A stretch of DNA of 64,000 nt. It comes from Prevotella sp. (GTDB lineage Bacteria; Bacteroidota; Bacteroidia; Bacteroidales; Bacteroidaceae). The position numbers and the translations under genes were made by a program. Below are positions 1 to 9,000 of the stretch, one piece after another. The stretch lies in contig JALFIM010000084.1 in NCBI GenBank assembly GCA_022775985.1, positions 1-64,000 on the forward strand, written 5' to 3'. The notes below the pieces were generated by a model. That model was not told the origin of the DNA and searched no databases. It saw only the letters and a program-made list of their open reading frames with translations. Every line of letters starts with the position of its first letter. Position 1 is the stretch's first letter.

Positions 1-77
1 GCGGTGATTATGCCTTTCACCGAGACAGAGACTTAATAGTTCACACTGATATTATAATTATTTGAAAAGAAAGGTTT

Positions 78-1142
78 ATGGCTTATACAGACAATCAATT
101 GGTGATAATGGCAGGTGGTGTCGGCAGCAGGATATGGCCGATGAGCACCGAGGAATGCCCAAAACAGTTCATTGATGTGCTCGGCGTGGGACGCTCGCTG
201 ATACAGTTGACATTCGACAGGTTTGAGGGTATATGCCCACCAGAGAATGTTTGGGTCGTGACCAACAAGAAGTACGCCCCGTTGGTGAGGCGGCAGTTGC
301 CAGAAATACCCGAGTCGCACATCCTTCAGGAGCCTTGCCGCCGCAATACCGCGCCTTGTATAGCCTATGTGAGCTGGCGTATAAAGTCGGTCAATCCCAA
401 GGCCAACATTGTAGTGACCCCAAGTGATGCCACAGTGCAGGACACGGCAGAGTTCAGACGCGTCATAGCACAGTGCCTGAAGTTCACTGGCGAGACCGAC
501 GGCATCGTCACGCTGGGCATGACTCCCACGCGTCCCGAGACTGGATATGGATATATACAGGCCGACCTCAGCTCGAGTTCTCCGCGCAACAAGGGCATAT
601 ACCGCATAGATACATTCCGTGAGAAACCCGACCTTCAGACTGCGGAGAAGTATGTCAAGCAGAGCAACTTCTTCTGGAATGCCGGCATATTCATATGGAG
701 CGTAAGCACCATAGTCAACGCTTTCCGTGTGTACAGTCCTGCCATCAGCAAGGTGTTTGAGGGCATGATGGACGTGTATGGCACAGAGAAGGAACAGGAA
801 ATGGTGGACTTGCGGTACCCAGAGTGTGAGAGTATATCGGTAGACTACGCCATCATGGAGAAAGCTGAGGAGATATTTGTCTACCCGGCAGACTTCGGAT
901 GGAGTGACCTCGGGTCGTGGAGCTCACTGCTTATGCACACCCATCACGACCTGTATGGCAACAGTCTGATAGGCGATAAGGTCATAGTGCATGACACCCA
1001 CAACTGTATCGTACACACGCTTCAGCAGAAGAAGGTGGTGATACAGGGCCTTGACGACTGCGTAGTGGCTGAGAAGGACGGCGTGTTGCTTATCTGCAAG
1101 CTGTCTGAGGAGCAGCGCATACGCCAGTTTGCGGAGGAATAG
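78..1142 (+). CDS. manC: mannose-1-phosphate guanylyltransferase
   Basis: MAGGVGSRIWPMSTEECPKQFIDVLG nucleotidyltransferase signature; full-length 354 aa. Confidence 0.93.
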   Translation: MAYTDNQLVIMAGGVGSRIWPMSTEECPKQFIDVLGVGRSLIQLTFDRFEGICPPENVWVVTNKKYAPLVRRQLPEIPESHILQEPCRRNTAPCIAYVSWRIKSVNPKANIVVTPSDATVQDTAEFRRVIAQCLKFTGETDGIVTLGMTPTRPETGYGYIQADLSSSSPRNKGIYRIDTFREKPDLQTAEKYVKQSNFFWNAGIFIWSVSTIVNAFRVYSPAISKVFEGMMDVYGTEKEQEMVDLRYPECESISVDYAIMEKAEEIFVYPADFGWSDLGSWSSLLMHTHHDLYGNSLIGDKVIVHDTHNCIVHTLQQKKVVIQGLDDCVVAEKDGVLLICKLSEEQRIRQFAEE

Positions 1143-1173
1143 GACTGGGCAAACGCTTGCGTATGAAATGTTA

Positions 1174-1230
1174 AAGCGTGTACATTGACAGTCGGCAGAT
1201 GCCGTGTCAGTGTACACGCTTTGCTGTTTT
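1174..1230 (+). terminator. long hairpin / probable terminator downstream of manC
   Basis: AAGCGTGTACATTGACAGTCGGCA-GA-TGCCGTGTCAGTGTACACGCTTT near-perfect inverted repeat followed by T-rich sequence. Confidence 0.6.
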
Positions 1231-1350
1231 GTGTTTTCGCTTTGTGGCTTTTGAATTCTTGTTTTATCGCTTTTTGCTTTTCAGCTTTGTCGTTTTGTGT
1301 TCCTGTTTTGCTGTTTTTGTCATTCTGCTTTGTCGTTTTGTCCTTTTCGC
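1218..1350. repeat. degenerate T/G-rich quasi-tandem array, ~21-22 bp spacing
   Basis: TTTGTCGTTTTGT at 1286 and 1329 (43 bp apart) with related TTTGCTGTTTTGTGTTTTCGC-like units between and before. Confidence 0.4.
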
Positions 1351-1434
1351 CAGCCCCGTTGTCTCTTGTCAGTAGGCAAGCATGGGTATGTGGCCGATGC
1401 TTGCCTACGGGTGGAAAGATGGCCGATGCAGGAG

Positions 1435-2073
1435 TCAGTCTGCGTGCTTCGTGCTTCTTTTTTTCATGAAGTGTCTTATTACGAAGAATGCAATGGCCAG
1501 TGCCACGATTATGATGATGGCCCATTTTATGTGGTCTCCGTATTCGAGAATCTTGTCGTTGAGCTGCTCCTCGGGCACGATGGTGTGCAGATACCAGCCC
1601 AGTGCGGCGAGAATACAGTTCCATGCGCCGGCACCGATGGTGGTGTAGAGCAGGAATTTACCGTAGTGCATGTTGGCAAGACCTGCCGGTATGGATATGA
1701 GGTGGCGTATGCCGGGGATGAGACGGCCTGTGATTGTAGCCGCTACTCCATGGTCGTTGAAGTACTTCTCGCTCTTCATCACCTTCTCCTGGTTGAGCAG
1801 AAAAAGTTTGCCCAGGCAGCTGTTGGCGAACGCGTATATTATAGGCCGTCCCAGATAGCGGCCCGCCAGATAGTTGATGGTGGCGCCGAGGTCGGCACCG
1901 AGTGTAGCCATCAGTATGACGAGCAGTATGTTCAGATTGCCGGCTGCGGCATGATAAGCGGCCGGTGACACTACAAGCTCAGATGGAACGGGCACTACGG
2001 TGCTCTCAAGCATCATGAGGAAGAATACTGTACCGTAGTTGAGGTTTCCCAATAGGGATGTAAAAAAGTTCAT
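1435..2073 (-). CDS. DedA family membrane protein
   Basis: MLESTVVPVPSELVVSP...GRLIPGIRHLISIPAGLANM typical of DedA/SNARE-associated family. Confidence 0.9.
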   Translation of the reverse strand: MNFFTSLLGNLNYGTVFFLMMLESTVVPVPSELVVSPAAYHAAAGNLNILLVILMATLGADLGATINYLAGRYLGRPIIYAFANSCLGKLFLLNQEKVMKSEKYFNDHGVAATITGRLIPGIRHLISIPAGLANMHYGKFLLYTTIGAGAWNCILAALGWYLHTIVPEEQLNDKILEYGDHIKWAIIIIVALAIAFFVIRHFMKKRSTKHAD

Positions 2074-2078
2074 TATGA

Positions 2079-2255
2079 AATGTTGTTGATGTGAAAAATG
2101 ATGAGTTGTTAATGCAAAAAATAATAAGTTGTTGATGTGAAAATGCTGAGTCGTTAATGCAAAAATAAATAGTTGCTAATGCAAAAATGCTGAGTTGTTG
2201 ATGCAAAATGCTGAGTTGTTGATGCAAAATGCTGAATTGTTGATGCAAAAAAGAA
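2079..2255. repeat. intergenic tandem array, ~8 units of 21-23 bp (GTTGTTGATGCAAAATGCTGA)
   Basis: repeated gttgttgatgcaaaatgctga / gttgttaatgcaaaaaataataa / gtcgttaatgcaaaaataaata units read directly. Confidence 0.9.
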
Positions 2256-2259
2256 TAAT

Positions 2260-3675
2260 TTAAATGTCATGTTTCAATGCGTATGCCACGAAGTCCTCGG
2301 TCTGGCAGTCGTCGGGAAACAGCTCCTTGAGTACGCTGAGGGCCTCGCGTGGGTTTATCTCGCATGCCTTCTTGAGGTATTTTATGAATTCCTCATGCCT
2401 GTAAAGCATTCTGCAACTGTAAGCGAGATAGGAGTAGCCGTCAGAGAGTTTGGCCTCATCCGTCAGCGTGTTGACCAGTATGTCGTATGTCTGCTGGTAT
2501 CTGCTGCATTCGAAGTAGGCTATGGCCACCTCTATCCTTGCATTGGGGGCCATCTTAGTGTTGATGAATGCCTGCATGAAACAGTCCTTGGCATATTCAT
2601 CCTGATGCATGGACAGGTACACATACCCCTCGGTTATCAGCCGCTCATTGTGTGTGATGTGTCCCGCTTTCTCGGCATTATCGAGCATGAGCAGCGCCTC
2701 TCCGTGCTTGTCAAGGCGCGTGAGGACGTATGCCTGTTCCTTTATTATGTCCTCGGACAACTGCTTGTCGTCGGTCTGCTTGTCTGCGATATACAACTGT
2801 TGCAGCGCATCATCGTACTGTCCTTCGGCACTTAGTGATAGCCCATAGAGCATACGGGCGTGTGCCTCGTCGGGACATAGCCTTATATACCGCTTGTAGA
2901 ACAGGCAACTGTCCTTGGTCTTGCCCGTTGATGCCAAGCTGTTGGCCTTCGTCATGAGCGCATCCTTGTCGTTGGGATTGATGGCAAGGGCAAACTCACA
3001 GCTCTCTATCGCGTCGGACATGTGGTTGAGGCTGAACTGAGCCATGGCCAGCTTGTTCCACAGATTGCTGGAGAATGGGTCATCCTCGAGCAGCTTCTTG
3101 AAGATGGTCTCGCTCTTCTCGTAGTCCTCAAACAGCAGGGCTATCTCTCCTTCTGCCGCCTTGTATTCAGGCGCATCGGTCTCGTTGCAGCGCGTGAGCC
3201 ACTTCTGCGCCAGCTCAGGGTACTTGTAGTCGAGGAAGATAAACGGCACATCGAGCAGCATGTCATCCACTGACTCATCGTCAAGCACATTCATCTTGCT
3301 CTCAAGATACGCGTCGGCCCCGTCAACGTTCTCCTCCATGATCATAATCTCCGCCTTCAGATAGATGTACTCCAAGTCGTCCTTGTCGTCTATCATGTCG
3401 GCGTATGCCTTGGCTTTCTTTATGTCGTTGCTGCCGAACATGGCTGCCCTTGCGAGCATGGCGAGCGGTGCTGCCGCTCCGGGGTATAGCGTCAGGGCGT
3501 ACTCATTGGCCTTGACGGCATCATCGTAGGCTCCGCTCTCGTTGTAGTATTCGGCTATGTCGATGATGTCGTCAAGGTCTATGAACACTGTTTGGTGCTG
3601 GTCCTGAGCAGACTTGTACCTGCTCAGGGCCTCCTTGAATTTGTTTGAATTATATATGTCGTTCTTATTGCTCAT
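2260..3675 (-). CDS. tetratricopeptide repeat protein
   Basis: multiple degenerate TPR helices (NLWNKLAMAQFSLNHMSDAIESCEFALAINPNDKDAL). Confidence 0.82.
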   Translation of the reverse strand: MSNKNDIYNSNKFKEALSRYKSAQDQHQTVFIDLDDIIDIAEYYNESGAYDDAVKANEYALTLYPGAAAPLAMLARAAMFGSNDIKKAKAYADMIDDKDDLEYIYLKAEIMIMEENVDGADAYLESKMNVLDDESVDDMLLDVPFIFLDYKYPELAQKWLTRCNETDAPEYKAAEGEIALLFEDYEKSETIFKKLLEDDPFSSNLWNKLAMAQFSLNHMSDAIESCEFALAINPNDKDALMTKANSLASTGKTKDSCLFYKRYIRLCPDEAHARMLYGLSLSAEGQYDDALQQLYIADKQTDDKQLSEDIIKEQAYVLTRLDKHGEALLMLDNAEKAGHITHNERLITEGYVYLSMHQDEYAKDCFMQAFINTKMAPNARIEVAIAYFECSRYQQTYDILVNTLTDEAKLSDGYSYLAYSCRMLYRHEEFIKYLKKACEINPREALSVLKELFPDDCQTEDFVAYALKHDI

Positions 3676-5385
3676 TTACTTGTTCTGTTTTGCCCAAGTG
3701 TCCTTGAGTCCCACCGTCTTGTTGAACACGAGTTGCTCATCGGTGGTGTCAGGGTCGGCCATGAAGTAGCCTATGCGTTGGAACTGCAGGTACTCGCCCG
3801 GCTTGCGTTCGGCGGCATACTGCTCCACGTAGCAGCAGTCTATGGTTCTCAGACTGTCGGGGTTGAGGAGCTCACGGAAGTCGCGCTCATCGGCAGAGGG
3901 GTTCTCCACGTTGAACAGGCGGTCGTATATCCTCACCTGAGCCTTGCGGCAGTGGTCGGCCGAAACCCAGTGCAGGGTGCCTTTCACCTTGCGGTTGGCT
4001 CCCTCGAGTCCGCTCTTGCTGAGTGGGTCATACTCTGCCTGTATCTCGGTTATGTTGCCGTCAGCGTCCTTGGTGCAGCCCGTACACTTCACTATGTAGG
4101 CGTTCTTGAGACGCACCTCCTTGCCCGGTGTCATGCGGAAGAACTTCTTGGGGGCATCCTCCATGAAGTCGTCGCGCTCTATCCACAGGTGTTTTGAGAA
4201 CGTGATGGTGTGTGTGCCGGCGTTCTCGTCCTCCGGGTTGTTGATGGCCTCCATCTCCTCGGTCTGTCCGTCGGGGTAGTTGGTGATGACGAGCTTCACG
4301 GGGTTGAGCACCGCCGACACTCGTGTGGCCTTCTTGTTGAGGTCGTCCCTGACGGCAGCCTCAAGCAGAGCCATGTCGTTGAGAGCGTCGAACTTGGTGT
4401 AGCCTATCGACTTTATGAAGTTGCGCACGCTCTCGGGAGAGTAGCCCCTGCGCCTCATGCCGCAGAGGGTAGGCATGCGTGGGTCGTCCCATCCTGCCAC
4501 GAGGTGCTCGTCTACGAGTGTGTGCAGCTTGCGCTTCGACATCACTGTGTATGTGAGGTTTAGCCTGTTGAACTCTATCTGGCGTGGACGGAAGTCGTGT
4601 ATGTTCTCAGTCTCGCCGCGCATCTCCTTCAGATAGTCTATGAACAGGTCGTAGAGCGGACGGTGAGGCACGAACTCCAGTGTGCAGATGGAGTGGGTCA
4701 CGCCCTCGAAGTAGTCGCTCTGTCCGTGTGCGAAGTCGTACATGGGGTAGGCATGCCACTTGGTGCCCGTGCGGTGGTGCGGTATCTGTATGATACGGTA
4801 TATTATCGGGTCGCGGAAGTGCATGTTGGCGTTGGCCATGTCTATCTTGGCACGCAGCACCATGCTGCCCTCTACGGCCTCGGGAGTGTTCATCTTGTAG
4901 AACAGTTCGAGGTTCTCCTCTATGGGGCGGTCGCGGTATGGCGATGCCACTCCGGGCGTTGTGGGCGTGCCTTTCTGCTCGGCTATCTGCTCTGCGGTCT
5001 GCTCGTCTACGTATGCGTGGCCGTTCTTTATCATCCATACGGCGAAGTCCCAGAGCTTCTCGAAGTAGTCTGACGCGTAGTACACGTTGCCCCACTTGAA
5101 GCCGAGCCACTTTATGTCGTTGAGTATGTTCTCCACGTATTCGGTGTTCTCCTTGCTTGGGTTGGTGTCATCGAAGCGAAGGTTGCACACTCCGTTATAT
5201 TTCTCGGCCACTCCGAAGTCCATGCAGATAGCTTTGGCGTGCCCTATGTGCAGGTAGCCGTTAGGCTCTGGCGGGAAGCGCGTCTGTATCCGTCCGGCGT
5301 TTTTGCCTTCGGCGAGGTCGTTTTCCACCATTTGCTCTACAAAGCTGATGCTCTTCTTTTCTTCTTCAGGTCTTTCTTCTTTCAT
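3676..5385 (-). CDS. glnS: glutaminyl-tRNA synthetase
   Basis: TRFPPEPNGYLHIGHAKAICMDFG HIGH motif; VMSKRKL KMSKS-like motif; 569 aa. Confidence 0.97.
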   Translation of the reverse strand: MKEERPEEEKKSISFVEQMVENDLAEGKNAGRIQTRFPPEPNGYLHIGHAKAICMDFGVAEKYNGVCNLRFDDTNPSKENTEYVENILNDIKWLGFKWGNVYYASDYFEKLWDFAVWMIKNGHAYVDEQTAEQIAEQKGTPTTPGVASPYRDRPIEENLELFYKMNTPEAVEGSMVLRAKIDMANANMHFRDPIIYRIIQIPHHRTGTKWHAYPMYDFAHGQSDYFEGVTHSICTLEFVPHRPLYDLFIDYLKEMRGETENIHDFRPRQIEFNRLNLTYTVMSKRKLHTLVDEHLVAGWDDPRMPTLCGMRRRGYSPESVRNFIKSIGYTKFDALNDMALLEAAVRDDLNKKATRVSAVLNPVKLVITNYPDGQTEEMEAINNPEDENAGTHTITFSKHLWIERDDFMEDAPKKFFRMTPGKEVRLKNAYIVKCTGCTKDADGNITEIQAEYDPLSKSGLEGANRKVKGTLHWVSADHCRKAQVRIYDRLFNVENPSADERDFRELLNPDSLRTIDCCYVEQYAAERKPGEYLQFQRIGYFMADPDTTDEQLVFNKTVGLKDTWAKQNK

Positions 5386-5602
5386 AACTTTTTGTCTATA
5401 TTGATTTTAACTGCAAACTTACACAAAAAAAATGATATTACACATTACTTCATGTATAAAAATGACTGCACGGCCATACATTAGGATGCTTGCCGCTGTA
5501 TGGGAGTGCTTGCATGTGGGTTGAGGCATGCGTGAGGCATGTTTCGGATATGTCGGGCGACTGGTCTTTGCCGTGTGCTGTAACGTGCTGATATATAAAG
5601 CG

Positions 5603-5690
5603 TTGCGAAATGGCCCATTTCGCACGCCAAAACGGCCCATTTTACAGTGCGAAATGGGCCGAATCACAATGCAAAACGGCCCGTTTCGCA
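5603..5690. repeat. 4 x 22-bp near-palindromic array (GGCCCATTT family), copy 1
   Basis: ttgcgaaatggcccatttcgca|cgccaaaacggcccattttaca|gtgcgaaatgggccgaatcaca|atgcaaaacggcccgtttcgca. Confidence 0.95.
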
Positions 5691-5841
5691 AATAAGTATT
5701 GCCGAGTTGCGGAAATGTAGGGTTCGGATGACGGAAATGTTAAGTTGAAGTGACGGAATTTCTGGGATTAATGGCGATGATAAAGCATGCTCTGTCTGGC
5801 TGCGCGTTTGGTAAAAGTATGTTATATAACATAAAAAAATA

Positions 5842-5873
5842 TTTGCGCATATTGATAAAAGTGAGTAATTTTG
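5842..5873 (+). promoter_or_regulatory. Bacteroidetes sigma-ABfr-type promoter
   Basis: TTTG (5842-5845), 20-bp spacer, TAATTTTG (5866-5873). Confidence 0.75.
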
Positions 5874-5878
5874 CAGAC

Positions 5879-5967
5879 GTTATCCTGAATACAATCTTTT
5901 TGCCTTAAAAAAAGGCTAATACCTATTGAGATGAAATGCCTGTCTCTGAGAAGAGGCGGGCATTTTT
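5879..5967 (+). ncRNA. candidate intergenic small RNA (~90 nt)
   Basis: starts just after a consensus promoter, contains small hairpin GCCTT-AAAAA-AAGGC (5902-5916), ends at a strong intrinsic terminator; no plausible ORF; lies between two minus-strand genes. Confidence 0.55.
5934..5967 (+). terminator. Rho-independent terminator of candidate sRNA
   Basis: AAATGCCTGTCTCT-GAGA-AGAGGCGGGCATTT 14-bp stem (two G-U pairs), GNRA-like loop, followed by TT. Confidence 0.75.
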
Positions 5968-6002
5968 CGTCTTGTTCCATTAACTACTTGATAGTGCGGC
6001 CG

Positions 6003-9000
6003 TCAGAGCGACAGCCCGTAGACTTCGATGGCCGTGCCCACACTCGTGTCGGCATGTGGCTGTGTGCTGTAAGCGTCGGTGAGGTCGTGCCTTCGGCATG
6101 TCATCCGCGTAGAGACGCACTTCATGAAGTCCTGATACGAGCGCAGACGGCAGACTGTATGCGGCTGCTGGATGATGAGCACGGCATGGCCTTGTGGCAC
6201 CTTGGCCACGATATCCTTGATGTGCTGTGCTGCCTCCTGCGCCTGTGAACCGTTGATGCACTCGAAGAAATGGGCGATGTGGAAGATGACAACTCCCTGC
6301 TCATCGGCCCAGGCGTGGCTGCCGCCCACGGCGATGTCGGTGAGTGAACTGGCGAACCGCGCCTTGACTGCGCCACCTGTCGTCTTATTGAGCAAGTCAC
6401 TGCCTATCTTCCTCATCTCCAAGGATATGTCTATGCCTATGTATGCGGTCTGGCATCCGGCATCGGCGGATGTCATGGCGAGGGCGATGCCTCCTGTGGC
6501 AGGGCCGCACCCGATGTCTACCATTGTCATCATGCCGCCGGCGTGCAGGGCCTTGGCGTGCAGCCAGTCCTTGATGAGGCTGAGTCCGTGGCATGCCTCG
6601 GCGAGGTACGCACGCATGAAGTAGTGGCAGTAGAGCCTCACCTGGTCGGCGGCACTGAGGGTGACGTTGCGTCCTTGCCGCCGGTCGTACACCTTCTCTG
6701 GTGCGGAGAAGTCAGACCGGCCGTAGTTGATGACGGACATGTATATGTCTTTGAGGCTGTCGTCGGTGTGGAGATACCCGTTTGATGAGATGTATGACTC
6801 CACCTCGTGGCTGAACGCGTCGTCGAAAGCACGGCCGTACTGGCTGTCATTCGCACCGTCGGCGACAGTGCTGTCGGCACGGTGTGTGGGAATGGCGAAG
6901 CGGCCCGCGCAGTAGTCAGCGCAGGGCACGTGTATATAGCCGTCCTTGCTCCTCACAAACTCCATGAGCTTGTAGAACGTGTAGTTCTCGGTCAGTATGT
7001 CCGGGTTGCCTATGAGCATGAGATGAAGTCGTGCGCGGGTCATGGCCACGTTGAGCTTGCGGTCTATGACGTGTCCGTCCTCCTCGAAAACGTTGTCTGT
7101 AAGGAAGTTGAGCTGGTAAGGCTCCTGCACGGTGAACCCGTATATGATATAGTCTCGCTGGCTGCCCTGATATCTCTCCACCGTGTCTATGGTGATGTCG
7201 TGCAGCACGCTTATGCCGTACTGGTCTATGGCATTGCGTATGGTGGCTATCTGGTTGCGGTAGGGCACGATGACTCCCACGGTGTCGCAGGCACTGAACG
7301 AGCCTGACGTGAGGCGGTATATCTGCACTACGGTGGCGGCTATCATGTCGGCCTCGGCCTGATTGGTCTTTGGCGAGGTGGGGCACGAGGGTCTCTCTGA
7401 TGCCAAGAACGCTATCCGCCTCGATGTTATGAGCTGCACTATGCCGTGGTGTGAGCCAGAGTCGCGGCATGGCGTGAGCTGATGGCTGAGCGGCACCACC
7501 TCAAGGCGGTTGCCGTAGAAGGCGCAGTTGGGAAACTCCGCTATGTCGCGGTGCATGCGTCCTTGCTTCGTGAGCATGTACACATACCTGCTGTCGTACC
7601 CATCGGCGGTGGTGAAGTACGACAGCATGCGCTCGAACAGCGAGTGGCGGCAGTCGGTGAGGTTGATGTCTATGAGCTCGTGGTCGGTGACTATGGATTC
7701 GCGCTCGGTCTGCTGCACCACGGCAGGCAATTGCTTGTGGTCGCCTATGAGCACAAACCTCCCTATGGCGTCGCGCTCTCCGTGCCGTGCCGACAGCAGT
7801 CCGATGAGCTGCGGCTCAAGTATCTGGGAAGCCTCGTCGATGATGGCGAGGTCGAAATGCTTGATGCCGAACAGTCCCATGTTGGCATTCATGGATGAGG
7901 TGGTGGCGCAGAACACCCTCGTGCCCTCTATGAGTTGCCTCACGTCATGTGCCGTGGCGCATGCCTTGACGCGTGTTGACAGCAGGTTGCCGTGGTAGCA
8001 TTCGTCACATGATGCCTCCGAGCCTATGCGTATGAAGTCGATGTCGGTGCCAGGCTCTTTCAGCTTGCTGCATATCTCGTCTACGGCCCTGTTGGTATAT
8101 GACATTATGAGTATGGAAGAGCCCTCCTCAAGAAGTTCCTCCTGAAGCTGGTACAGCATGCCGAACGAGGTCTTGCCAGTGCCGGGCGGCCCGATGATAA
8201 GGAACATGTCACGCGCCTGTTTGGCGTGCGTCACCAGACTGTTGAAACTGCCGTACTCCCCCCGTGGCATGACATCGCGGCACACATAGGGCTCGCGCTG
8301 GTGCAGGATGAGGTCGCGCCGCTCCTTGTTGGCGGTGAGGAAGCAGTGCATGCCATGGTATAGCGAGCTCATGGACGACTCAAACATGTCGTGCTCTATG
8401 GCCCATGCCGTGTCGTCGGGCGTGTCAAACACCTTCTTGTCTGTCTGCTGGTTGCGCAGGACTACGGTTATGTCAGTACTCGTTATGTCGTGAATCGTGG
8501 CACGGTTTACCATCTGTGCGCATGCGTTGGGCACAGTACCACGCTTGTAGGGATAGAATATCACGATGTCGCCCTTCCTGAAGTTTGACGTGTCGGTGTG
8601 CTGCTCTTCGGCGAATCCGAGCGTAAGGGCAGACACGGATGTGCCGTCGGTGCCGATATGCCTTATGCACATGTCGTCGTATATGTTGCCTGATGCCTTC
8701 TTGTCCTGCAGCGTGTCGAGCCATTTCGCGGCGAATCCGCTGTCGTCCTTCGACTTGTTGCCTATCTTAGAGAGCAGTTGCTCGCGCTCAAGAAACTGCA
8801 TGAACCTGAAGAAGTAGGCACGCTCGAGCGCGGATGCCTCATGTATGGGAGTGAGTATGCTGCTGAGCTGTGGCTCGATGTAGTCGTTCCACAGCCTGCC
8901 TGATATGCCCTTGCGGTTGAGGCTGACCGGTGTGAGCTTCTCAAGCAGACGCATGCCGTGGGTGGCATACAGCATCTCGCACCACGCCAGCAGGTTCCTC

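Noticed and set aside
1022-1624. 200-aa minus-strand ORF rich in K/Q/T
   Set aside because: Arises from the T/G-rich quasi-repeat between manC and dedA and overlaps both genes.
5603-5690. Could the 22-bp arrays be CRISPR?
   Set aside because: Units are contiguous with no unique spacers, too short, and no cas genes are present in the window.
5931-6248. 105-aa plus-strand ORF starting in the sRNA terminator
   Set aside because: Its start codon lies in the terminator hairpin and the rest is antisense to the helicase-fusion 3' end.
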